Counted from the stretch's first letter, positions 1 to 7,834 are shown. The stretch: 17,413 nucleotides of DNA from Candidatus Heimdallarchaeota archaeon (GCA_015522385.1 WAMJ01000006.1:1-17413); one strand, 5' to 3'. Notes: a model not told the origin generated them from the letters alone. Made by a program: numbers and translations.

Positions 1-1
1 G

Positions 2-361
2 ATACAAAAATTTATTGAATCTGATACTAATATGGATTGGGAAAAAGAAATTACTGTATCTTCTAATTTTAAAACTCAACGAAATCAGAAATTTGATTTA
101 TATTCTAAGAAACATAAAATTGCAATAGAAATTGAAACTTCCCGATGGGAATTTCTATATAGAGATTATATGAGATTTTTAAGAGCAGATACAATTCATC
201 AAATAGATGTTGGAATCTTAATTGTATTTGGATCCGACGAGCTCAGTTATCTTTCTAAAAAATGGGATAAACATACTCCCAAGCTAAAAGATGTTAAAGA
301 TGATTTTAAATTATTTTACTCGATAATTACTGTTCCAATATATGTTTTAGGTCTTATATAA
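2..361 (+). CDS. Restriction endonuclease-like protein, BglII/BstYI type (5' end missing)
   Basis: The reading frame is open to the left edge, so the true start lies outside the window; the first internal ATG is at 32. Counting from that ATG, Asp22 is followed by Glu33-Ile-Glu35 on a hydrophobic strand (IAIEIE). A helix rich in aromatic residues and then an IDVGILIV strand follow. The D-x(n)-E-x-(E/Q/K) pattern, followed by an IDVG strand, is what I know from BglII/BstYI-type PD-(D/E)XK type II restriction enzymes. The likely role is double-strand DNA cleavage with Mg2+, normally paired with a methyltransferase that would lie to the left. The gene is AT-rich compared with the housekeeping genes, which fits horizontal transfer. 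The family call rests on motif pattern only; another PD-(D/E)XK nuclease is possible. Confidence 0.5.
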   Translation: MQKFIESDTNMDWEKEITVSSNFKTQRNQKFDLYSKKHKIAIEIETSRWEFLYRDYMRFLRADTIHQIDVGILIVFGSDELSYLSKKWDKHTPKLKDVKDDFKLFYSIITVPIYVLGLI

Positions 362-818
362 CTAGATATGATTCAAAACCAATAATTTATCATTAGTATC
401 CAAGATTGTGGCAATCATAAATTCATTTTTAGATTACTGAATTTCAGCATTGATATCTTAATATAATTCGGTGTCGATAATATATCAGAGAAATGGGGAT
501 TTAACTTGTCTACAATCCCCTTATTTTGATTATTGGGTGCTCCGGCTCCTTTTTTATTTCGAACAGTCTCGAGCTTGTATTTTGTATAGTATCACTCTGG
601 CGATTGATATCCTAAGCACATCATGCTAGACCTCTGTAGTGCGTGAATCAGATCCATGATATGGCATGTCCGATCCACTCAGAAATATTTGGGAGTTGGG
701 TACGTGCGCGGGACTGACTACAGGTAATGCCCGACTACATAGTGCCTAGTTACAGGTAATGACAGATTACAGCTATGAAAGACCACAGTAGTGGGGGAAT
801 GCCTGCCTACAAGTAGTG
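362..818. other. Intergenic stretch between nuclease fragment and GTPase operon
   Basis: There is no convincing gene in these 457 bases. Composition changes from AT-rich on the left to balanced on the right, so a boundary between acquired and resident DNA may lie near 520-600. It contains a 7 bp hairpin at 495-520 and a degenerate tandem repeat at 717-822, both listed separately. I see no tRNA-like cloverleaf or integrase. Confidence 0.5.
495..520 (+). terminator. Hairpin followed by T-rich tract
   Basis: GGGGATT at 495-501 pairs perfectly with AATCCCC at 514-520 across a 12 nt loop, and TTATTTTGATT follows. It lies about 130 nt after the stop codon of the left-edge nuclease gene and could end its transcript. 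Archaeal termination depends mostly on the T tract, so the role is inferred. Confidence 0.35.
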
Positions 819-822
819 CTAC
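717..822. repeat. Degenerate 16-17 bp tandem repeat
   Basis: About six imperfect units follow one another, each built on a core like CTACAGGTAATG or CCACAGTAGTG plus a short variable tail. Starts are near 717, 734, 749, 766, 782 and 806. The last unit runs into the GTPase stop codon (819-821). Units are too short and adjacent for CRISPR. This looks like a decaying minisatellite in the 3' flank of the GTPase gene. Confidence 0.55.
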
Positions 823-1319
823 ACCTCAATCCTCCGTCCTGCCACCCGCCGGGCTACCCTGACGAACTCCGCGATGAACTCGTCGTAGCCTTTTCCCGTC
901 AGCGCCGATATCCCGAAGAAGCGGAAGCCATGCTCGTCTGCTAGTGCCCTGCCCATCTCTCTTCCGATGGCGTGCCTGTCAACGTCCACCTTGTTGGCGA
1001 CAAGGAACACCTCGATCTCCGGCCCCACCACCAACTCTATCCATTCGTCCAGCTCAAGGAAGCTGTGGAACCACTCCACCGAGTAGACCAGTAGCACGAT
1101 CCGTGCTCCTTTCAGAAAGTCTGCTTGGAAGACCCTGAACCTTTTCTGACCTCCGAGGTCCCACAGCTGTACGGTCAGTCCGTCTGTCTCCATCTTCTGG
1201 ATGTCGAGACCGTGGGTCATCTGTATGTTCACTCCGGGGTGCTTCCCGGCCATTCTCTGCGAGAGGGTGCTCTTCCCGACTGCCCCCTCTCCTGCGATTA
1301 CGCACTTGATTACACTCAT
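819..1319 (-). CDS. Ras-superfamily small GTPase (Arf/Rag/Rab-like)
   Basis: This 166-residue protein is a GTP-binding domain with nothing added. All five nucleotide-binding elements are visible: G1 P-loop GEGAVGKS at 10-17, a G2 switch I threonine near T35, G3 WDLGGQ at 53-58, G4 NKVD at 109-112 and G5 SAL at 138-140. The WDxGGQ form resembles Arf, Rag and prokaryotic MglA-type proteins; classical Ras has DTAGQ. No C-terminal prenylation cysteine is present. It probably acts as a GTP/GDP switch in the cytoplasm or at the membrane. Its ATG lies 5 nt after the stop of the upstream zinc protein, so the two form an operon and may work together. Such GTPases are abundant in Asgard archaea but occur in other archaea. 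The effector is unknown. Confidence 0.88.
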   Translation of the reverse strand: MSVIKCVIAGEGAVGKSTLSQRMAGKHPGVNIQMTHGLDIQKMETDGLTVQLWDLGGQKRFRVFQADFLKGARIVLLVYSVEWFHSFLELDEWIELVVGPEIEVFLVANKVDVDRHAIGREMGRALADEHGFRFFGISALTGKGYDEFIAEFVRVARRVAGRRIEV

Positions 1320-1324
1320 GGTTC

Positions 1325-1804
1325 TCAGTCCTTTGATCTGTACATGTAGACATTCAACATGTCAGGGTTGTACACGATGTATGGGGTGATGAACACCCTG
1401 TTGCCGTCAAGGAGCTCGGTGTGCCTGCACTTCCCGTCCTTGTCGATGTAAGCGATGAGGGAGTGAACCTGCCTCTTCCCCCAGCTCCAGGTATGCATCA
1501 CGAGGATGGGGAACGGGTACCGGCTCTGCTCCCTGATCGTCTCTTCCCGTACGTCGATATGGTAGGTCTTCTTGCAGGAATCGCATGGGATATTGGTGGT
1601 GATCACGACAGGTAATTCTACGTATCTCTGGTAATAAGCCGCGTCTATTGACTCTCGGAGATTCTGCCGATCTCGGATGAATCCGTGGACTCGGAGATAG
1701 GGATGTTGGAAGTGCGAGGGACTTTTGTAGATATGAGTTGCAGGCTCGGTCGTGAGGTATAGATCTAGAGGTCGTGCTGGAAGGGGCGTTGTCCCATCTA
1801 TCAC
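1325..1804 (-). CDS. GTPase-linked protein with a CxxC zinc motif
   Basis: This 159-residue protein is the first gene of the operon with the small GTPase. It has one CDSCKK element (CxxC) near the middle, then a strand-rich segment containing RYPFPILV and HSLIAYID. I recall similar CxxC-YPFP-H-x-LI-x-YID proteins beside archaeal small GTPases, but this is memory and not a search. No catalytic motif, signal peptide or membrane segment is visible. A role as scaffold, regulator or effector of the GTPase is inferred from the operon only. The start is GTG at 1804; an in-frame stop lies just upstream and no other start codon occurs in the first third. There is no Shine-Dalgarno sequence, and a TATA-like box at 1840-1848 would place transcription start near 1817. 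Confidence 0.72.
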   Translation of the reverse strand: MIDGTTPLPARPLDLYLTTEPATHIYKSPSHFQHPYLRVHGFIRDRQNLRESIDAAYYQRYVELPVVITTNIPCDSCKKTYHIDVREETIREQSRYPFPILVMHTWSWGKRQVHSLIAYIDKDGKCRHTELLDGNRVFITPYIVYNPDMLNVYMYRSKD

Positions 1805-1839
1805 CGGGATTGTTATACTGGAGGTCTAAGTGCGATGTG

Positions 1840-1848
1840 TGTATATAA
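1840..1848 (-). promoter_or_regulatory. TATA-like box for the GTPase operon
   Basis: On the minus strand the sequence reads CTTATATAC. About 27 nt downstream is position 1817, giving a short leader before the GTG at 1804. The box is nearly symmetric, so it could also fire rightward, which would exclude the upstream GTG at 1830 as the GH10 start. Confidence 0.35.
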
Positions 1849-1905
1849 GGGTATCAATCTTTATCTTGATAACAATTCTACGAATATTTCAGGAATGCGA
1901 AGATA

Positions 1906-1919
1906 AATACATATATGAT
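1906..1919 (+). promoter_or_regulatory. TATA-like box for the GH10 gene
   Basis: AATACATATATGAT is centred about 25 nt before the GTG at 1938, as expected for a leaderless archaeal transcript. This supports 1938 as the GH10 start. It is judged by eye only. Confidence 0.35.
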
Positions 1920-1937
1920 AGCAAAGTCATTATTGGC

Positions 1938-3119
1938 GTGAAATGGTTTGTCTTGCTAAAAGCACTTGCCATCATCTTACTTCTGGTAGGCTCTATCTTC
2001 CTGATGTATGCATTCGGGCTGTTCGGTGTTGACGAGTTTATTGATAACAATTTTGGAGAACCAAGTGCCGCTGATTACAATGTAACCGAGAAACCACTGA
2101 GATACTATGGAGAGCAGTTGGGTATAGATATTGGTGCCGCAATACACCACTACACATGGAAGTTGTCCACAGATAAAGACGAATACAATGAGCTCATCAC
2201 CAATGAATACAACAAATTATCTTTCGAATATGTCATCTCTATGGAAGCAGTATGGCTATCACCGAAGGAGTACAATTTCAAATGGGCCGATGAGGTAGCG
2301 GAATACGCCCGGGATAATAACAAGACACTACGAGCAACACATCTCGTGTGGTATACCACCATTCCAGACTGGCTGGAAGACGGGAACTACACAGGAGCTG
2401 AGGTGGAGGCACTGATTGAGGAATATATCACAGATATCATGACTCACTACCGAACCGAATTCCCGGGTGTCGTCACTGAATGGAATGTCGCGAATGAGGC
2501 GGTGAGCAATGATGGCAGCACATCAAATCTCTACAGAGAAGGCTTCCTTGTGGAAAAACTCGGATCCGATTGGGTTCGTAAGGTCTTCGAATTCGCCCGA
2601 GCAGCCGATCCAGAAGTCACGCTCATCCTGAATGACTACGACCTGATTGGGGTGGAGGAGGATATCGGGAACAAGGTCGATAAGACCTACTCCGTGGTCT
2701 CAATGTTAAATGACAGAGGTCTCATCGATGCAGTGGGTTTCCAAGGACATCTCTCATTGAAGTACGACATAGACTGGACATACTCTGCTGGTGTCATGAG
2801 GAGGTTCAACGACCTCGGCCTGAAGGTGTTCATAACCGAACTCGATGTCACCATCAACAGTGACAAGAAAGGGCTATCTGAAGAAAAACTCGCTGCGCAG
2901 GCAGATATCTATGTAGAGGTATTTAGAATGTGTCTAGATGCCGACGACTGTGGAGGGATCACAACATGGGGGTCATCTGACAAATACCATTATATCAACA
3001 GAGGAAATGCGGACTGGCTTGATCAGGACGAGGATTGGCCATTACTTTTTGATTCTGAGTTCAGACCAAAATCCGCATATTTTGCAGTGCAGGCATTGTT
3101 GCACTCTAGACTAAATTGA
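1938..3119 (+). CDS. Membrane-anchored GH10 glycoside hydrolase (xylanase-like)
   Basis: This GH10 beta-1,4-xylanase-family (beta/alpha)8 enzyme probably acts on xylan-type polysaccharide outside the cell. Numbering from GTG 1938, residues 1-30 are a basic start plus one long hydrophobic segment with no clear cleavage site, so it looks like a signal anchor. The catalytic domain follows: WNVANEAV contains the acid/base Glu187 and ITELDV the nucleophile Glu301. FQGHL and a C-terminal ITTWG...PLLFD...PKSAY block are also typical. The family's LVWHxQxPxW motif reads LVWYTTIPDW here, so the usual subsite -1 histidine is tyrosine (Tyr139) and the glutamine is absent. The open frame extends back to GTG 1830 behind GGAGGT, but that adds an untypical N-terminus; the TATA-like box near 1913 favours 1938. 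No sugar transporter or other hydrolase is nearby. Confidence 0.85.
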   Translation: MKWFVLLKALAIILLLVGSIFLMYAFGLFGVDEFIDNNFGEPSAADYNVTEKPLRYYGEQLGIDIGAAIHHYTWKLSTDKDEYNELITNEYNKLSFEYVISMEAVWLSPKEYNFKWADEVAEYARDNNKTLRATHLVWYTTIPDWLEDGNYTGAEVEALIEEYITDIMTHYRTEFPGVVTEWNVANEAVSNDGSTSNLYREGFLVEKLGSDWVRKVFEFARAADPEVTLILNDYDLIGVEEDIGNKVDKTYSVVSMLNDRGLIDAVGFQGHLSLKYDIDWTYSAGVMRRFNDLGLKVFITELDVTINSDKKGLSEEKLAAQADIYVEVFRMCLDADDCGGITTWGSSDKYHYINRGNADWLDQDEDWPLLFDSEFRPKSAYFAVQALLHSRLN

Positions 3120-3304
3120 GATAGTTTGCAGAAGCAACCACCTGTATGAGCAGGATACCTTAAGCCACAGACTACCCCCTTGTTTTGTCGATCTAAGAGG
3201 TTATCGCCTTGAATTACAACAGGTATCTTTCCGGGATGTACGGGATTCTGAGATGGATGACCTAGCAAGTGAGATTTAGACGATGGACCATTCTGCAGGA
3301 GCTG

Positions 3305-5032
3305 TCAGGCCTTGATCCTCAGGTCTGACACTTGGAATGAGAAGTAGGTGCTGAATAGCTCGGAGTACCTCCCTCCCCTCTCCATGAGCTCGGGGTGGGT
3401 GCCCGACTCGGTGATCCTTCCCCCCTCCATCACCACGATCTGGTCGCTGTGCAAGATGGTCGTCAGACGGTGGGCGATCACGATAGAGGTGCGGCCGCTC
3501 ACAAGCGTCCGGATGCCCTCTTGTATCTTCGCCTCGGTGTACAGATCCAGCGAGGACGTGAACTCGTCGAGGATTAGGATCCTCGGGTCGGAGATCAAAG
3601 CCCTCGCCAGGGAGATCATCTGCCTCTGCCCCCTGCTCAGGTTACTCCCCTCCTCCTGCACGTGCGTGTGCAGACCCTTGGGAAGTGACCGCAGGAACTC
3701 AGTGGCCTGCACGGCGTCAAGTGCCTCCATTACCTCCTCTTCCGTTGCGTCGGGTCTTCCCATCCTCAGGTTGTCCAGCAGCGTTCCCGAGAAGAGGAAG
3801 ATGTCCTGCGAGACATAAGCGATCTGCCTCCTCAGCGCCCGGAGGTCGTACTCCGAGATCCTGTGACCGTCAATCAGCAACTCTCCCGAGCCGTGGGTGT
3901 AGAAGCCCATGATCAGCGAGACTATCGTGCTCTTCCCTGCTCCTGTATGTCCCACGAGGGCGGTGGTCGAGCCCTCTTCCACGGTAAGGTCTATCCCAGT
4001 AAGCACGGGATTCTCCCCGTCGTACGAGAAGTTCAGACCCCTGAACTCGACCTTTCCCTTTATCTCACCATCCAGACCTCCGCTTGATTGCTCCACGGTG
4101 CTGGAGTCGGCCATGATCTCCAGTAGACGCTCCACTGCAGCAAAGCTTGTCTGGAACTGGTTGTAGGATCTTGCGATCTGGGTGATGGGGTTGAAGAAGT
4201 AGCTCTGCAGCAGGATGAAGAGGTACAACAGGGTGACTGATACGTCCAAGGAAGTAGCTACGACGAGTAGGATGACGATCCCCGCGTTCTTCAGGAAGTC
4301 CTGGATGGGGCCCACGGCGAAGATTGCCAGACCCCGGATCTTCGACGCTTGGTACGTTTCCTCATTGATCTGGTGGAATCTCACGAGGTTCTCCTCCTCT
4401 CTCCCGAAGCTTTTGGAGACGCTGATGCTACCGATCACCTCCCCGAAGTTGGCGTTCACCGCTGCGATCTTCTCCCTCCACCTCTTGGAGACCCTCCTCT
4501 GGAACTTCCTCATCGCTACAACCGCGACGAAGAGCAGGGGAGCAACGGCAGTGGCCGCCAGTGTCAGACCCGGGTCGAAGACCACCATGGTCACCACGAT
4601 CCCGATGAGTACGAAGAACTGTGAGAACGCATTGGACATCTGCTCGGCCGAACTGATCAGCTCGTTGCTGTCGTTGACCACGCGGGAGACCAGTTTTCCG
4701 GAGATCGAGCGGTCGAAGAACGACATCTGGTTGGCCAGCACCTTCCTGAAGACGTCGGTGCGCAGTCGGTGTATGAACTCCGAGTTGATCACCGCCACGA
4801 GGTAGGACTGTGCAAGGTCGACGAGGAACTTGCTCACAAGGAGCAGTCCGAAAAGTGCAGCGACGAGCACTGCGGGACCACCTGGCACGAGGTCGAGTGA
4901 GAACTTTAGTACGACTGGGGCCGCCACGGAGACGACCACGTTGCACAGGATCACGAACGACAGCAGGAACAGCCGGTAGTGCTGCCCGTCCAGCCATGTC
5001 CACAGCTGATGCCAGAGTCTCTGCTCGCTCAC
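3305..5032 (-). CDS. ABC exporter half-transporter with intact Walker B glutamate (subunit 2)
   Basis: This 575-residue protein has an N-terminal six-helix exporter membrane domain (about 1-315) followed by an ATPase domain. Walker A is GHTGAGKST at 361-369 (Lys367), Walker B ends in Asp489-Glu490 (LILDEFTSSLD), and the switch histidine is His521. Its signature motif is LSRGQ at 465-469, with Arg replacing the usual second Gly. It overlaps the upstream half-transporter by 4 nt (ATGA), so the two are translationally coupled and almost certainly form a heterodimer like TM287/288 or BmrCD. In such pairs the consensus ATP site uses this subunit's Walker motifs with the partner's LSGGQ. The substrate is unknown; drugs, lipids and peptides are possible. 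No accessory protein or precursor peptide is adjacent. Confidence 0.9.
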   Translation of the reverse strand: MSEQRLWHQLWTWLDGQHYRLFLLSFVILCNVVVSVAAPVVLKFSLDLVPGGPAVLVAALFGLLLVSKFLVDLAQSYLVAVINSEFIHRLRTDVFRKVLANQMSFFDRSISGKLVSRVVNDSNELISSAEQMSNAFSQFFVLIGIVVTMVVFDPGLTLAATAVAPLLFVAVVAMRKFQRRVSKRWREKIAAVNANFGEVIGSISVSKSFGREEENLVRFHQINEETYQASKIRGLAIFAVGPIQDFLKNAGIVILLVVATSLDVSVTLLYLFILLQSYFFNPITQIARSYNQFQTSFAAVERLLEIMADSSTVEQSSGGLDGEIKGKVEFRGLNFSYDGENPVLTGIDLTVEEGSTTALVGHTGAGKSTIVSLIMGFYTHGSGELLIDGHRISEYDLRALRRQIAYVSQDIFLFSGTLLDNLRMGRPDATEEEVMEALDAVQATEFLRSLPKGLHTHVQEEGSNLSRGQRQMISLARALISDPRILILDEFTSSLDLYTEAKIQEGIRTLVSGRTSIVIAHRLTTILHSDQIVVMEGGRITESGTHPELMERGGRYSELFSTYFSFQVSDLRIKA

Positions 5033-6771
5033 TCTCTCACCTCCATCGGCGGGAGTTCGTACAGTGACTCGAAGAGCCTCCTGTAGTGCGGTGATGATCT
5101 CAGGATCTCGGAGTGCTTACCCGTGGCGACGATCCTCCCTCCCTCGAAGACTATCACCTTGTCCGCCTCCGAGATGATGGACAACCGGTGGGTGATGATG
5201 ATCGATGTCCGCGTCCTGATCAACCGGCTGATCGCCTGCTGGATCTGGTACTCGGTCTCGGAGTCGAGGGCCGAGCTGGCATCGTCCATGATCAGCACCG
5301 CGGGGTTCATCAGCAGCGCCCGGGCGATAGCTATCCTCTGTTTCTGGCCACCTGACAGCGTGACTCCCCTCTCCCCGATGACAGTGTCATAGTCCTGTGG
5401 GAAGCTCCGGATGAACTCATCCGCTTTTGCTAGTCTTGCCACCCTCCGGATCTCATCGTCGGTGGCATCGCTCTTCCCGAAGGCGACATTCTCCCGGATG
5501 GTGTCGGAGAACAGGAAGATCTCCTGCTCTATGCTGGCCATACGGCTGCGAAGTGAGGCTTTGCTGTACTCCTTGATATCGATGCCGTCGATGGTGATCC
5601 TTCCCTCCTGCGGGTCGTAGAGCCTGAGCAGGAGCTTGATAAAGGTGCTCTTGCCCGAGCCGGGACCCCCTACGATGGCCACGGTCTCCCCCGCTTCAAT
5701 CCTTACTGAGATGTTTTCGATAGCCCACTGACGACTCTCGCTGTACCTGTAGGACACATCCGTGAACTCTATGTCCTGCCTGACCTCCTCGAACGTTGTA
5801 TTGCCGTACGCGAGCGGTTGGGTCTCATCGTCGAGGACCTCCTGCAGACGTGCGGCACTGGCGAGCATCCTCATCAGCATTGTCGTGATCCACTGGATTC
5901 GCCTCCCCATGAACTGCAGGGTGGTAATAAGCCCAATGAAGATCACAAACTCGGGAAGGCTCAGCTCGCCGGCAATGATGAGGAAGATCCCAAGAACTGC
6001 GGTTGTTCCAAGGGTGAAAGCCATTAGTAGCTGTGGGGGGTACATGGCGGAGAGTATACCGAATTTCCGGACGTGGGAGGCGTGTTCCTCGGACTTCCTC
6101 GAGAACTCGGCCACCATCCTGTCCTCGAAGACGTAGCTCTTTACCTCTGATATCCCGAGGAACGCCTCGTGGGTCAGTGCGCTCAGTTCCCCGAACGACC
6201 TGCGGATCGCACTGCTTTCTGGTGCAAGTTTCCCCGCATACTTCACCACGAGGTAGCCATACACGGGAAAAGACAAGAGGAGTGGGAGGGAGAGCTTAAC
6301 GTTAATGTACAGGAATAGTCCAAGTGAGGTGCTGAACAGGGTTGCGACCTGTATGAGGAAGCGGACTGCTGGAGAGAGCCCGATGTTGATCGTCCGGGTG
6401 TCCCCTGTCGCCCTTGACATGACCTCCCCGATCCTCATCCCATCGTGGTAGTACAGAGGGCGTCTTTGCAGGGTCGTGAAGAGATCTGCCGTCATGTCGG
6501 TTGTCACCCTGTGTGCATGGATCTCATTCAGTGTCGCCACTGTGTAGAAGGCGATGGCCTGTACCACAACGATGACAATCATGTACACGATCCACCTCGT
6601 AACCTCGCTGCTAGGTGCCCCCTCTATCATCAGTTGGATGATCTTGGAGATGAAGAGGGTCGGGCTGGCGAAGAGTAGGATCTCGATGACCGAGAGGACT
6701 ATCGTCCCGTAGAACATCAGCGGGTACCTCACGAGGTAACCTCCAATCCAGCGGAGTTCAGATGAGGTCAC
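5029..6771 (-). CDS. ABC exporter half-transporter with degenerate ATP site (subunit 1)
   Basis: This is the first gene of the exporter operon: a six-helix membrane domain followed by an ATPase domain. The frame opens at TTG 6780 (583 residues), but GTG 6771 fits better because a TATA-like box lies 27 nt upstream. Numbering from 6780, Walker A is GGPGSGKST at 371-379, the signature is a canonical LSGGQ at 475-479, and the switch histidine is His531. Walker B reads LIMDDASS, so the catalytic glutamate position holds Asp500. This Asp, paired with the partner's LSRGQ signature, makes the slow or non-hydrolysing site; the partner's Glu490 pairs with this LSGGQ to make the active one. That complementary asymmetry is known from heterodimeric exporters and supports one complex. 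Confidence 0.9.
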   Translation of the reverse strand: MTSSELRWIGGYLVRYPLMFYGTIVLSVIEILLFASPTLFISKIIQLMIEGAPSSEVTRWIVYMIVIVVVQAIAFYTVATLNEIHAHRVTTDMTADLFTTLQRRPLYYHDGMRIGEVMSRATGDTRTINIGLSPAVRFLIQVATLFSTSLGLFLYINVKLSLPLLLSFPVYGYLVVKYAGKLAPESSAIRRSFGELSALTHEAFLGISEVKSYVFEDRMVAEFSRKSEEHASHVRKFGILSAMYPPQLLMAFTLGTTAVLGIFLIIAGELSLPEFVIFIGLITTLQFMGRRIQWITTMLMRMLASAARLQEVLDDETQPLAYGNTTFEEVRQDIEFTDVSYRYSESRQWAIENISVRIEAGETVAIVGGPGSGKSTFIKLLLRLYDPQEGRITIDGIDIKEYSKASLRSRMASIEQEIFLFSDTIRENVAFGKSDATDDEIRRVARLAKADEFIRSFPQDYDTVIGERGVTLSGGQKQRIAIARALLMNPAVLIMDDASSALDSETEYQIQQAISRLIRTRTSIIITHRLSIISEADKVIVFEGGRIVATGKHSEILRSSPHYRRLFESLYELPPMEVRE

Positions 6772-6785
6772 AAAAACCAAGAGTG

Positions 6786-6829
6786 ATTTCTGGAATTTTA
6801 AGATTGCTCAAGTGCTCAATGCCAGAAAT
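6786..6829. promoter_or_regulatory. Inverted repeat around the ABC operon promoter
   Basis: ATTTCTGG at 6786-6793 and CCAGAAAT at 6822-6829 form a perfect 8 bp inverted repeat. Between them lies a TATA-like element (ATTTTAAG, 6795-6802; minus strand CTTAAAAT), 27 nt before GTG 6771, and two TGCTCA copies at 6805-6818. The layout suits a repressor site controlling the exporter. No regulator gene is adjacent. Confidence 0.35.
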
Positions 6830-6916
6830 GAGGTCTCTCAATGTTATATCGTCAAGTGGGGCTGAGAGCAAATCTATACTAGTAACACAATGTATTAATA
6901 TGGGGAGGGGCGAAAT

Positions 6917-6997
6917 GTGAAAACAACAACGGTGAAATTCAATATGTTCCTTATTGTTGTACTGTCTTGGCATGTAATAGGTAGTGGTGACCCATGA
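6917..6997 (+). CDS. Possible 26-residue membrane peptide upstream of the membrane protein
   Basis: The GTG at 6917 is preceded by GGGGAGGGG (6902-6910), a strong Shine-Dalgarno-like sequence. The frame encodes 26 residues with a basic N-terminus (KTTTVK) and a hydrophobic core (FLIVVLSW). Its TGA at 6995 overlaps the ATG at 6994 of the next ORF (ATGA), which suggests translational coupling. It could be a small membrane protein or a leader peptide. The ORF is short enough to arise by chance, so confidence is low. Confidence 0.3.
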   Translation: MKTTTVKFNMFLIVVLSWHVIGSGDP

Positions 6998-7834
6998 CCG
7001 ATTTTCTAAAGGGAGCATCAATGCTTTCAAGCACTTTAGCCCTTGTGATGGGAATTCTGACACTTCCCTATCCCCTATTTTTAGGTTGGTTGAATGTCCC
7101 TGTCAAATTTGGCGAGGTGGTTGTTCTCCTTGCATTTGTCAGGACGAACTTTCAGGTGCTCAAGGATCCGGAGTTCTTTGAGCGGTATCTTGCTGTATTC
7201 TCTCTCGATCCTCGTACTATCACTTGATTTCTACACATTTATTGTTTTGATGGCATTCGTTTTCCCAAATTTCCTGTCAGTGTTACTCGTGAGTAGACAG
7301 GCTCTACTCAAACCTAAGACAAAAAGGTCTACTAGTGCCCTAATCATTATGTTCTCCTCACTCTTTTTGTTACTCGTAGCCTACCTTATCGCATCTTTTC
7401 TGTCTATTGGACTTTACATCACAAGAGGTGGTGATGATATTTTCGGAAGAACCTCATTGACTACATATTCCCTTTTTGTATTCAGTGGTTTGATGTATAT
7501 ATCCAGCTGTTATTTACTCACGACTTATGTCTTCTTTCGATCGCTCGATTCGGTTGATGGTCGAGAGTCCTTTGACAATAGATACGAATACAGGGGTGTT
7601 CCTAAACTTGCTTTTCTTGTTATAATTGCTATCTTCTTGACTATCGTTTCTAGAAAAGTTTTGTTCCTATCTAACCTTGAATCTTATTTGGAAGATTCCA
7701 GTCGTTTCTTCAATTCGCTGAGATGGGGGATTGCAAGTTTTGACATTCTGATAGTGGTGTCCCTGATTTACGTGGTTTTTAGAATTACAAATAGAGAGAC
7801 AAGATCAACCAAGGCTTCATATTTTGGACAATGA
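6994..7834 (+). pseudogene. Multi-pass membrane protein broken by a frameshift
   Basis: Two overlapping frames look like one gene. From ATG 6994 (GGTGA 3 nt upstream) the first frame gives an N-terminal membrane segment (LSSTLALVMGILTLPYPL) and continues to a stop at 7225-7227. The next frame, open from before 7094, continues with plausible membrane protein from about 7190: paired segments near ILLYSLSILVLSLDFYTF, then about four more helices, ending at 7834. A +1 shift near 7170-7200 would join them into a protein of about 280 residues with roughly seven membrane spans. I recognise no family and see no transporter motif. It could be a real pseudogene, a sequencing error, or two genes with the second starting at an internal TTG near 7182. 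Confidence 0.5.

Noticed and set aside
717..822. CRISPR-like array
   Set aside because: Units of 16-17 bp are adjacent, degenerate and without unique spacers of normal length.
1830..1937. N-terminal extension of GH10 from GTG 1830
   Set aside because: It has a Shine-Dalgarno-like GGAGGT, but adds untypical sequence before a clean signal anchor, and the local TATA-like boxes place transcription start downstream. Kept only as an alternative.
3120..3304. Possible RNA gene between GH10 and the exporter
   Set aside because: No cloverleaf, conserved RNA motif or strong hairpin could be seen; it is a 185 nt convergent spacer.
4215..4805. 196-residue plus-strand ORF inside the ABC exporter gene
   Set aside because: It is antisense to a well-conserved ABC membrane domain; long shadow frames are common in such biased sequence.
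6758..7063. 101-residue minus-strand ORF upstream of the exporter
   Set aside because: It spans the promoter region and the start of the membrane protein, has no recognisable motif, and conflicts with better supported genes.
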